Shown here: one piece after another, positions 7,629-13,744 of the stretch
How the letters are laid out: each line of letters begins with the position of its first letter
Numbering within the stretch: the first letter of the stretch is position 1
Source: Candidatus Dojkabacteria bacterium
GTDB taxonomy: Bacteria > Patescibacteriota > Dojkabacteria > J137
Reading direction: 5' to 3'
Length of the DNA stretch: 19,627 nt
NCBI GenBank assembly: GCA_020429545.1
Contig: JAGQLF010000014.1
Location: 1-19,627 of the forward strand
Translations under genes and position numbers: made by a program
Notes under the pieces: generated by a model
Told to the model about the DNA's origin: nothing
Databases searched by the model: none
Seen by the model: the letters and a program-made list of their open reading frames with translations, nothing else

Positions 7629-8788
7629 GCTAAATAAGCTTCAACAGTTGAAGCAATTTCTTTAGCAGCATCTAAATTTACTGATTCTTTAGCTTTTAGC
7701 TTTGCTTCAAATAGCTCTGTGCCATTAAATGCTTTTCCACTAGATATTAATTCCATAGATTGTTTTATGGCATTTAATAGTTTGGCAGAAGTTAAGGAGT
7801 CATTTTGAATTAACTTTTTTCCAAGTCCAATAGACGCCAAATAATCAGCATTTTTCTCTTGCTCCCCACCAGATGTCCAAGGAATAGGAATTAATATTGA
7901 AGGCTTACCTAGAGCTAAAACTTCAGTAACGGTATTTGCACCAGCTCTAGAAACTAGCAGATCAGCTTTGTTCATTACTTCTCCTATCTCTTCTGCATTC
8001 ACGTATTCTTTTACTATATACCTTTTAGACTTAAGCTCATCCATCCGCTCTTTCATTTGTATTGCTGATTCGTAATCTTTAGTTATTGAAGAATTACCTG
8101 TTTGATGAATAACATTTGCTATATTTAGAAGTTCATAAAGTATTTCAAATACTCTTTTATTTATTTCGTGAGCTCCTTGATTTCCACCAGTTATATAAAC
8201 AACAGGCAGTGATGAATCAAAATCTTTTAAAATATTACTTTTTGTTTCAAATATATCTGCTCTTATTGGATTTCCAGTTAGTATCGTTTTTTTATCAGGA
8301 AAATCTTCTAAGGAACTTTCCCAGCTAACTAAAATTTTATCTGCGAATTTTGCAATTAATCTATTAGCCAAACCGCTAACAACTGTTTGCTCATGCGTAA
8401 TAATTTTCTTTCTAAATACTCTACCCCAAAATGCAATTGGCACTGCATTAAATCCTCCAAAAGTTAAAATTACTTTAGGATTTGTAGCAAGAACTACAAA
8501 AAACGCACCAAAAAATCCTTTAATAAATAAAAACAATTCATAAATAGATTTAATTAGCGTAATTGGATCTTTTGCTCTTAAAATCTTGCCAGATTTGAAT
8601 TCAACAAATTTAATTTGATATTTTTCTATTACAGTTATGTACTCAGCTGATGGATTTTTATTTCCTCTTTGGTTATGAATTTCACCAACCCAAACAAACT
8701 CGAGTGAATCGTTCTTTAGCAATTCATCTAAAACTGCAAAAGCAGGTGTTGCGTGTCCTCCAGTTATTAAAATTCTTTTCTTATTCAT
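7625..8788 (-). CDS. murG: UDP-GlcNAc:lipid I N-acetylglucosaminyltransferase MurG
   Basis: MurG adds GlcNAc to lipid I to form lipid II on the inner face of the membrane, the last cytoplasmic step of peptidoglycan precursor synthesis. The 387-residue GT-B protein shows the first glycine loop (ITGGHATPAFAV, 8-19), THEQTVVSGLANR (131-143, equivalent to the HEQN region), TGNPIR (171-176), the second glycine loop ITGGNQGA (199-206), and the sugar-nucleotide motif SRAGANTVTEVLALGKP (290-306) followed by the PWTSGGEQEKNA segment. The first loop is shorter than the classical GGTGGH form. The gene is outside any cell-division cluster here, flanked by a sensor and a dehydrogenase. A promoter with 6 nt between the -10 box and the ATG suggests a leaderless mRNA. 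Confidence 0.9.
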   Translation of the reverse strand: MNKKRILITGGHATPAFAVLDELLKNDSLEFVWVGEIHNQRGNKNPSAEYITVIEKYQIKFVEFKSGKILRAKDPITLIKSIYELFLFIKGFFGAFFVVLATNPKVILTFGGFNAVPIAFWGRVFRKKIITHEQTVVSGLANRLIAKFADKILVSWESSLEDFPDKKTILTGNPIRADIFETKSNILKDFDSSLPVVYITGGNQGAHEINKRVFEILYELLNIANVIHQTGNSSITKDYESAIQMKERMDELKSKRYIVKEYVNAEEIGEVMNKADLLVSRAGANTVTEVLALGKPSILIPIPWTSGGEQEKNADYLASIGLGKKLIQNDSLTSAKLLNAIKQSMELISSGKAFNGTELFEAKLKAKESVNLDAAKEIASTVEAYLA

Positions 8789-8794
8789 ACTATG

Positions 8795-8823
8795 ATTTTA
8801 AAGCTACAAGGCTTAAGCTGCAA
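8795..8823 (-). promoter_or_regulatory. Putative leaderless promoter of murG
   Basis: On the minus strand TTGCAG, a 17-nt spacer, TAAAAT, then 6 nt to the ATG at 8788. The -35 box and spacer lie inside the intergenic repeat, so the repeat may have supplied the promoter. Confidence 0.5.
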
Positions 8824-8879
8824 GCTAGAAAAGTATTCGGTCGTCAGTAGTCAGTTTTCAGACGTGAACTGATGACTGA
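8802..8879. repeat. Intergenic repeat with inverted and near-direct copies
   Basis: Two near-direct copies of AGCTNCAAG(G)C (8802-8812 and 8816-8826) are followed by an imperfect inverted repeat: GTCAGTAGTCAGTT (about 8843-8856) against AACTGATGACTGATG (about 8867-8881), with a 10-nt loop. The composition differs from the AT-rich surroundings. It resembles the dispersed intergenic repeats found in many uncultured bacterial genomes; no second copy of the inverted part occurs in this window. Confidence 0.5.
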
Positions 8880-8896
8880 TGTCTATAAAATAATAT

Positions 8897-8926
8897 TTAC
8901 TTAAGTTCTTAAAAATTAGGTATGAT
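8897..8926 (+). promoter_or_regulatory. Putative promoter of the SDR gene
   Basis: TTACTT, an 18-nt spacer, TATGAT, ending 11 nt before the ATG at 8938. Transcription would start about 4-5 nt before the start codon. Confidence 0.45.
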
Positions 8927-8937
8927 ATCCTAAGTAT

Positions 8938-9717
8938 ATGAATATAGTTTTAATTACAGGAGCTTCAAGTGGTATTGGCAAAGAGTTTGCAGAAATTTAT
9001 GCAAAAAATAAGGCTAATCTTTTGCTAGTTGCAAGAAGCGGAGATAAGCTTAAACAAATTGCGGCAAATCTATCTTCTGCATATGCTATTCAAGCAGATG
9101 TATTTGTAAAAGATTTAGCAGAAGAAAATGCTGTTGAGAAGCTAATGAGCTATATTAACGAGAAAGGTTATGAGGTCACTGATCTAATTAATAATGCAGG
9201 ATTTGGTGATTATGGAAGTATTATAGAAACTGACTGGGCAAAAGAAAATAGCATGATTCATGTAAATGTAGTTACTGTTGTGTATTTAGCTAAAGGAATT
9301 GCGAAACACATGATAGACAAAAATATAAAAGGAAAGATTTTGAACGTTGGTTCAATTGCGAGCTTTATGCCAAATGCACACATGTCTATTTATCATGCGA
9401 CAAAAGCATTTGTTTTAAGTTTTTCTTTAGGAATTAGAGAAGATTTAAAGAGGAAAGGAATAACAGTTACTACCCTATGTCCTGGTGTAACAGCATCAGG
9501 ATTTCAAGAACGAGCAAATATAACAAAAGCGAGTTTCATTAAAGGTGGGAGTATGCCAACCTCTAAAGAAGTTGCAGAGTTTGGCTATAAACATTTACAA
9601 AGAGGATCTGCGGTTGCAATACATGGATTTAAAAATAGATTCTTAGTATTTATAATGAGGTTTTTATCAAAGACTTTTGTAACAGCTGTAGCTTATAGAA
9701 TGTCTAGTAATGATTAG
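8938..9717 (+). CDS. Short-chain dehydrogenase/reductase (DltE/YqjQ-like, COG0300 type)
   Basis: A 259-residue NAD(P)-dependent oxidoreductase of the classical SDR superfamily. It has the Rossmann cofactor motif TGASSGIG (7-14), NNAG (85-88) and the catalytic set Ser139, Tyr152 and Lys156 (YHATK). The cofactor loop VARSGDKL (31-38), with an Arg after the second strand, suggests NADP preference. The C-terminal part (about 235-250, FLVFIMRFLSKTFVTAVAY) is hydrophobic and basic, as in COG0300 members thought to act on lipid-like substrates near the membrane. The substrate cannot be told from sequence. It is probably co-transcribed with the unknown gene that begins 2 nt downstream. Confidence 0.9.
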   Translation: MNIVLITGASSGIGKEFAEIYAKNKANLLLVARSGDKLKQIAANLSSAYAIQADVFVKDLAEENAVEKLMSYINEKGYEVTDLINNAGFGDYGSIIETDWAKENSMIHVNVVTVVYLAKGIAKHMIDKNIKGKILNVGSIASFMPNAHMSIYHATKAFVLSFSLGIREDLKRKGITVTTLCPGVTASGFQERANITKASFIKGGSMPTSKEVAEFGYKHLQRGSAVAIHGFKNRFLVFIMRFLSKTFVTAVAYRMSSND

Positions 9718-9719
9718 TA

Positions 9720-10130
9720 ATGCCTATGGAAGGAACTGAAGCAACAGAACCAGATGATAGTCAAGATCAAGATAACTCAATATGGATTTCACAGTCAGTT
9801 GAATGGTATAGGTATTTTTCAAAACATGTTCTTGAAAATGGTTATGATAATTCTCCTCAAACTTTAAGATATATGGCAATTCAATCGGTAAGCTTTATGC
9901 TTCAGGATACAAAAATATTTGATGACGAAACCAGAGGGCGTAATTTAATACTTAAATTGATGAACAATGAAGGTATAGCATCATATAGAGATTTAAATGA
10001 TGCAAAAATTTTTCTTCATAAAGTAGAATTCTTAATTCTAAATAGTACACAAAACAAATTAACAAAAGAGATTTTATTAGACATAAGGGAACTTGCCAAA
10101 CGCTATGTACTTAGACAGACTATTATGTAA
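9720..10130 (+). CDS. Hypothetical protein downstream of the SDR gene
   Basis: A 136-residue soluble protein that I do not recognise. An acidic, probably disordered N-terminus (about 1-20) precedes a mostly helical body (about 25-134) with a WYRYF aromatic cluster near residue 29. It starts 2 nt after the SDR stop codon, so it is very likely in the same operon. A second in-frame ATG two codons later (9726) is an alternative start. No catalytic motif or nucleic-acid-binding signature is visible. Confidence 0.7.
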   Translation: MPMEGTEATEPDDSQDQDNSIWISQSVEWYRYFSKHVLENGYDNSPQTLRYMAIQSVSFMLQDTKIFDDETRGRNLILKLMNNEGIASYRDLNDAKIFLHKVEFLILNSTQNKLTKEILLDIRELAKRYVLRQTIM

Positions 10131-10222
10131 TTTAGCGTGTAATAATAAATAAACTTTAATAAACTATTTATGTTACTATTAATCTTGCGGAATAAGGTTA
10201 TTTTATTTTTTAGTAAAGTTTG

Positions 10223-10909
10223 ATGTTTAATTTAAATACGCTATCTCACAAGCAAATTGTAAATTATTTAAGGGTTATGTATCCACTCTGGATGATTGTA
10301 GGTATGTTTAGTCTTTTATATATTCCGTCCTTAATTATTGGGGAGAATGCTGCAGAAACTGCAAATAACATTATTCAGAATGAAACTACATTTAGATTAG
10401 GAATTGCTTCTGGATTGATTACACAACTTTTTCAGGTTGTAGTTGTTTTATTTATATATAAATTATTTGCATCAATTGATAGTGCCTACTCAAAATTTCT
10501 TGTGATTTCTGCACTTGTAGGTGTTCCAATTTCTATGGCTAGTTATGTTTTTAAGCTTGGAGCAATTGAGTTAGTTCATGGAGGATCATATCTATCTTCC
10601 TTTGATACAGCTCAATTACAATCTCTTGCGATGTATGCATTTAACTTAAGCGAACATATGGTAGAAATTGCTTCAATATTCTGGGGAATTTGGTTATTAC
10701 CAATTGGATATTTAGTGATTAAATCAAAATACATGCCTAAATTTATTGGATGGGCTTTGTATGCTGGTGGAATTGGATATTTAATTAGTGCTTTTACAAA
10801 TTTTATTATGCCAGATGCTGAAGTTCTACTCTCATTGGCAGAAGTTTTAACATTTGGTGAAATGATCTTTATTTTCTGGTTACTATTTAGAGGTATTAAA
10901 ACTAAATGA
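10223..10909 (+). CDS. DUF4386 family membrane protein
   Basis: A 228-residue protein with about six transmembrane helices. Arrangement and motifs match the DUF4386 pattern: an N-terminal amphipathic segment, a first helix (about 20-40), FRLGIASGLITQLFQVVVVLF around 57-77, LVHGGS in the external loop, and a final helix pair ending FGEMIFIFWLLFRG. The function of the family is unknown. I take the ATG at 10223 rather than the TTG one codon earlier. The stop codon TGA overlaps the ATG of the next gene (ATGA), implying translational coupling to the DUF1801 protein. The 92 nt upstream hold no clear promoter. Confidence 0.82.
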   Translation: MFNLNTLSHKQIVNYLRVMYPLWMIVGMFSLLYIPSLIIGENAAETANNIIQNETTFRLGIASGLITQLFQVVVVLFIYKLFASIDSAYSKFLVISALVGVPISMASYVFKLGAIELVHGGSYLSSFDTAQLQSLAMYAFNLSEHMVEIASIFWGIWLLPIGYLVIKSKYMPKFIGWALYAGGIGYLISAFTNFIMPDAEVLLSLAEVLTFGEMIFIFWLLFRGIKTK

Positions 10910-11298
10910 ATCAAGAGATAAAAGAATATAATTCAAAACTAGAAGATGGCGATAAAAAAATCGCCAATCTTTTAGCAAAAATTATAGATACAAATTTAAG
11001 AAAGTCAGAAAATAAAATCTGGCATGGTCACCCTGTTTGGTTTTTAGAAGGAAACCCAATTGTTGGTTATTCAAAACAAAAAGAACATGTTAGATTATTG
11101 TTTTGGAGTGGAATGGATTTTGGTGAAGCAGATTTAAAACCAGGCAGTGGCAAATTTAAAGATGCTCATATTGATTATATAGATGCAGATCAAATAAATG
11201 AAGCAGATATAAAAAGATGGTTAAAGAAATCAGAAGAGATTCAATGGGATTATAAAAATATTGTTAAGAGAAAAGGTGAGCTATTAAGACTTAAATAG
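10906..11298 (+). CDS. DUF1801 family protein (YdhG-like)
   Basis: A 130-residue soluble protein. The region IWHGHPVWFLEGNPIVGY (residues 38-55), followed by HVRLLFWSG and a C-terminal helical pair containing IKRWLKKSEEI, is the DUF1801/YdhG pattern, a small alpha/beta fold of unknown biochemical role. It overlaps the DUF4386 gene by 4 nt, so the two are probably made together. Its 3' end overlaps the convergent SDR gene by 8 nt. A second, more divergent DUF1801 protein is encoded about 1.1 kb downstream on the other strand. Confidence 0.85.
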   Translation: MNQEIKEYNSKLEDGDKKIANLLAKIIDTNLRKSENKIWHGHPVWFLEGNPIVGYSKQKEHVRLLFWSGMDFGEADLKPGSGKFKDAHIDYIDADQINEADIKRWLKKSEEIQWDYKNIVKRKGELLRLK

Positions 11299-12019
11299 TT
11301 TTTAGAGAAAGTCCTCCATCTACAATAACAATTTCACCAGTCATTGCATCGTTTTCTAAAATTGCTTTTGCCATGTTTGCAATTTCACTTGGTTCAATCA
11401 TTCGTTCAATCAACTGCTCTTCACCAGAATCTTTAAATTCTTGTTCAGATTTATTTCCCCAAAGTGGAGTTTTTACATAACCTGGTGCAATGGCATTAAC
11501 TAGGATTTTTGGAGCAAGATTTTTAGCTAACACCTCTGTATAGTGATTAAGTGCTGCTTTTGCTGCTCCATACGGTGCAATACCTTTATAGCAAGCTTTT
11601 CCAAATCCATAAATTGAAGTTATATTTAAAACCTTTCCCTTATTTTCCATTAACTCAACTGCAAGTCCAGTTGTTTTAACTGCAGAAAACAAATCAATTT
11701 GAAAAACTTCTTTCCAGTCCTTTGTCTCAAATAAACCTCTTGGCCTATTTACTCCTGCATTATTGACTAGAATATCTAAACTACCCCATTCTTTATTTAG
11801 CTTTTCAAAAAGTACATCAATCTCATCTTCTTTAGCAAAATCAACTTTAAACATTAAGCCATGTTCACCAATTTGTTTTAATGTTTCTTTTGCTCCAGTT
11901 TCGTTTGAGTTATATGTGAATGCAACATGAGCTCCAGCTTTTGCTAAGGTAGTGGCAATAGCCAGTCCAATTCCGCTTGAGGCTCCAGTTATTAATACTT
12001 TTTTATCTTTTAAATTCAT
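11291..12019 (-). CDS. SDR-family oxidoreductase (FabG-like)
   Basis: A 242-residue classical short-chain dehydrogenase with TGASSGIG (11-18), NNAG (86-89), Ser135, Tyr150 and Lys154 (YGAAK), and a C-terminal GEIVIVDGGLSL that is usual for FabG-type enzymes. It could act as a 3-oxoacyl-ACP reductase or on another carbonyl substrate; sequence alone does not separate these, and no fatty-acid genes are nearby. It is the last gene of a four-gene minus-strand operon (VOC, DUF1801, DUF2200, SDR) with 2-nt gaps before it, which argues against a housekeeping fabG role. It is only distantly similar to the SDR at 8938. Confidence 0.9.
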   Translation of the reverse strand: MNLKDKKVLITGASSGIGLAIATTLAKAGAHVAFTYNSNETGAKETLKQIGEHGLMFKVDFAKEDEIDVLFEKLNKEWGSLDILVNNAGVNRPRGLFETKDWKEVFQIDLFSAVKTTGLAVELMENKGKVLNITSIYGFGKACYKGIAPYGAAKAALNHYTEVLAKNLAPKILVNAIAPGYVKTPLWGNKSEQEFKDSGEEQLIERMIEPSEIANMAKAILENDAMTGEIVIVDGGLSLKTI

Positions 12020-12021
12020 AT

Positions 12022-12378
12022 TTATTTTCTTAAAATCTTATCCATATCTTTACCTTTAGCAATTTCATCTACAAGTTTATCTAAATACCTAATCTCTTGC
12101 ATTAATGGTTCTTTTATCTCTTCAACTCTTACTCCACAAATTAAACCTGTAATTAATTTCCTATCTGGGTTCATTTTTGGAGCTTCATCAAAAAATTCTT
12201 GAAAAGTAATTTCTTTTTCAATTTGTTTCTCCATTTGAGATTGTGTGTAGCCAGTTAACCACTTTATAACTTCATCAACCTCTTCTTTTGTTCTGTCTTT
12301 CTTTTCTACTTTTTGAATATAAAGAGGATACACACTTGAAAATGTCATTTTATAGATTCTAGGGTTTGAGTTTTTCAT
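12022..12378 (-). CDS. DUF2200 family protein
   Basis: A 118-residue soluble protein. The opening [21 protein letters not shown], the segment [10 protein letters not shown] (about 38-47) and the region [27 protein letters not shown] (about 62-88) match the DUF2200 family closely. Members are about this length and have no established function. It lies 2 nt from both neighbours in the operon. The start is the ATG at 12376-12378, with no Shine-Dalgarno. Confidence 0.88.
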   Translation of the reverse strand: MKNSNPRIYKMTFSSVYPLYIQKVEKKDRTKEEVDEVIKWLTGYTQSQMEKQIEKEITFQEFFDEAPKMNPDRKLITGLICGVRVEEIKEPLMQEIRYLDKLVDEIAKGKDMDKILRK

Positions 12379-12380
12379 AA

Positions 12381-12722
12381 TTATAGTTTTTCTTTGTTAA
12401 TTTTTACTGCTGATTTAATCAAATTTTTAAATGCTGTCTCGTCAAGTTTATCATCTTCTTCAATTACTATTGCACTATGTTTATTAAATAAACCTTTTGG
12501 ATCATGCTTTTTAAGTTCTTTTGCTTTAGAAAAAGTTAGTCTTAAGTGTTTCTTATAAGTTTCTCCTGTACAAATCATTCCATTGTTATACCATACGGGA
12601 ATTCCTTCTGGTTTTGACGGCATTTTATATTTTTGTTCTTCAACAATTTCAGGTTCAGCCTCATTAATAAGCTTACGAATCTGTGACATTCTTTCTTCTC
12701 TCCAGTCTTTTGATTTCTGCAT
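12381..12722 (-). CDS. DUF1801 family protein, second copy
   Basis: A 113-residue protein with the DUF1801 layout: an N-terminal helix ([21 protein letters not shown], about 12-32), then a strand pair [25 protein letters not shown] (about 39-63), and a C-terminal helix ending [13 protein letters not shown]. It differs strongly from the DUF1801 protein at 10906, so the two are not a recent duplication. It is the second gene of the minus-strand operon, 14 nt after the VOC gene and 2 nt before the DUF2200 gene. Confidence 0.82.
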   Translation of the reverse strand: MQKSKDWREERMSQIRKLINEAEPEIVEEQKYKMPSKPEGIPVWYNNGMICTGETYKKHLRLTFSKAKELKKHDPKGLFNKHSAIVIEEDDKLDETAFKNLIKSAVKINKEKL

Positions 12723-12736
12723 AAGTATTTTCTAAA

Positions 12737-13240
12737 TTATTCACCAGCTTTTCTAATAGCTTCAAGATTAAGTTTTTTCATTGGCATAAAAACTTCAGTT
12801 ACTCTATCTGCTTTTGAAGAATCTTTCATTAATTCATCTAAAATTCTGGGTGTTATTTGCCATGTTACTCCAAATTTATCTGTACACCATCCACATTGCT
12901 CTACCTCTGGTACTGCTGAAAGTTTTTCCCAAAAATGATCAATTTCTTCTTGGGTTTCGCACTCTACAATAAATGAAACTCCACCAGTTAGCTTGAATTG
13001 TTCAACAGGTCCTCCGTTTAGGAACATAAAGTTAGCTCCATCAAGTTTACATTCGGCTGTCATAACGGAACCTGCAGGAATTCCAGATATTTCTTCTGAT
13101 GCCTTAGGTGACTTAGTAATATCTCCCATCTCTCCTTTGTGATATTCTCCTGGGGCTGAATTAAAAGTTTCAATGTAATAATTTACTGCTTCTTCACCAT
13201 TGTTTTCTGCAAACCAAATACAATTAATTAGTCTTAACAT
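12737..13240 (-). CDS. VOC-superfamily protein, PhnB / 3-demethylubiquinone methyltransferase-like
   Basis: A 167-residue protein with the paired beta-alpha-beta-beta-beta layout of the glyoxalase/VOC fold. The start INCIWFAENNGEEAVNYYIETF, the central GSVMTAECKLDGANFMFLNGGP and WCTDKFGVTWQITPRIL near residues 118-134 match the family annotated as PhnB-like or as 3-demethylubiquinone-9 3-methyltransferase-like. That methyltransferase name is historical and should not be read as a function. It is the first gene of a four-gene operon and is probably expressed from the promoter-like sequence just upstream. The actual substrate is unknown. Confidence 0.87.
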   Translation of the reverse strand: MLRLINCIWFAENNGEEAVNYYIETFNSAPGEYHKGEMGDITKSPKASEEISGIPAGSVMTAECKLDGANFMFLNGGPVEQFKLTGGVSFIVECETQEEIDHFWEKLSAVPEVEQCGWCTDKFGVTWQITPRILDELMKDSSKADRVTEVFMPMKKLNLEAIRKAGE

Positions 13241-13246
13241 AGTTAT

Positions 13247-13274
13247 ATTTTCAAAAATAAATATATTCTAACAA
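13247..13274 (-). promoter_or_regulatory. Possible promoter of the VOC-DUF1801-DUF2200-SDR operon
   Basis: On the minus strand TTGTTA, a 16-nt spacer, GAAAAT, 6 nt before the ATG at 13240. Both hexamers are only partial matches, but the short distance to the start codon agrees with other genes in the window. Confidence 0.3.
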
Positions 13275-13349
13275 GAATTATTAGAGGGGAACAATGAAAT
13301 AATAATAAATGGATGACCTTGCCTTCGGCAGGCAGGCGAGGCTCCCTTA

Positions 13350-13423
13350 TTTCAATTCAATCACACCTTTCGCAAGGCTTCGACAAGCTCAGCCTGACAT
13401 TGCTCAAGGTGATTTCATTGAAA
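13350..13423. repeat. Long imperfect inverted repeat with nested hairpins
   Basis: The arms 13350-13369 (TTTCAATTCAATCACACCTT) and 13406-13423 pair with a two-base gap and a few mismatches. Between them are nested hairpins: CCTT/AAGG around TCGC, and AGGCT/AGCCT around 13376-13396, where GCTT-CGAC-AAGC is an alternative. The core CTTCGACAAGCTCAGCCTGA is a sequence I recognise as a dispersed repeat in uncultured bacterial genomes. A further hairpin TGCC-TTC-GGCA lies just left (13320-13330). The only open frames across this stretch are short and repeat-encoded, so I call no gene. Confidence 0.65.
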
Positions 13424-13441
13424 AAGGATCTCGATTTTCTA

Positions 13442-13504
13442 TGCTCTCACAAGTTCGAGCAGAAAATCAGAGTCGAACTTTCGTTCTCGCTACATTGATC
13501 TACT
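13442..13504 (-). repeat. Composite palindromic element, copy A
   Basis: Read on the minus strand it begins AGTAGA, contains the hairpin GAAC-GAAA-GTTC and ends GAACTTGTGAGAGCA. The pair AAGTTCGA/TCGAACTT forms a longer stem in the middle. On the plus strand a GATTTTCT...AGAAAATC hairpin (13433-13468) spans its left edge. Copy B on the other side of tRNA-Gly shares the start, the central hairpin and the end. Confidence 0.55.
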
Positions 13505-13507
13505 TAT

Positions 13508-13537
13508 AAAATTACCAACCTAAAGGTTGCTAATTTT
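13508..13537 (-). terminator. Rho-independent terminator of tRNA-Gly
   Basis: On the minus strand AAAATTA-G-CAACC, loop TTTA, GGTTG-G-TAATTTT: a 12-bp stem with one G/G mismatch and a U-rich 3' edge, beginning 3 nt after the discriminator base of the tRNA. Confidence 0.7.
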
Positions 13538-13540
13538 CTA

Positions 13541-13613
13541 AGCGGATGACGAGGCTCGAACTCGCAACCTCTTCCTTGGCAAGGAAGCGTTCTACCAATT
13601 GAACTACAACCGC
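13541..13613 (-). tRNA. tRNA-Gly (anticodon GCC)
   Basis: A 73-nt cloverleaf on the minus strand. Acceptor GCGGTTG pairs with CATCCGC with one T/T mismatch at the fifth pair. The D arm is GTTC...GAAC, the anticodon arm CTTCC-TTGCCAA-GGAAG gives anticodon GCC, and the T arm is GCGAG-TTCGAGC-CTCGT. The discriminator base is T (13541), as expected for bacterial tRNA-Gly. The 3' CCA is not encoded. A terminator follows directly. Both sides carry related palindromic elements. Confidence 0.93.
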
Positions 13614-13631
13614 ATAATCTTGTTAATTTAC

Positions 13632-13681
13632 TGCTCTGACAAGTTCTACTCCCAGTACGCCAGCAACTTCGTTGCTCTACT
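13632..13681 (-). repeat. Composite palindromic element, copy B
   Basis: Read on the minus strand it begins AGTAGA, contains the AGCAAC-GAA-GTTGCT hairpin and ends GAACTTGTCAGAGCA. An outer stem CCCAGTA (13651-13657) / TACTGGG (13678-13684) encloses the hairpin. It sits exactly where the anticodon half of the broken tRNA to its right should be. Confidence 0.55.
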
Positions 13682-13689
13682 GGGATTAA

Positions 13690-13718
13690 GATTCTCTTAT
13701 CAATTGAACTATAACCGC
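13690..13718 (-). pseudogene. Broken tRNA-Gly-like 5' half
   Basis: On the minus strand GCGGTTATAGTTCAATTGAT matches the first 20 bases of the intact tRNA-Gly next to it at 18 positions (differences at position 7 and position 20). After the D loop the sequence runs into the palindromic element. No anticodon arm, T arm or 3' acceptor strand can be found, so this is a remnant of a duplicated tRNA gene rather than a working one. Confidence 0.65.
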
Positions 13719-13744
13719 AAATTCTAGATAATTATAGCAAAACT

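Noticed and set aside
12737..13240. Ubiquinone methyltransferase function for the VOC protein
   Set aside because: The name is inherited from old annotation; the sequence has a VOC fold and no SAM-binding motif.
13442..13504. Possible second degenerate tRNA on the minus strand within copy A
   Set aside because: AGTTCGACTC looks like a T arm and TAGATCAATG like a D arm, but no matching T stem, anticodon arm or acceptor stem can be folded.
13309..13509. Two overlapping short open frames of 61-66 codons
   Set aside because: They run through inverted repeats and encode no protein-like composition; the openness comes from the GC-richer repeat sequence.
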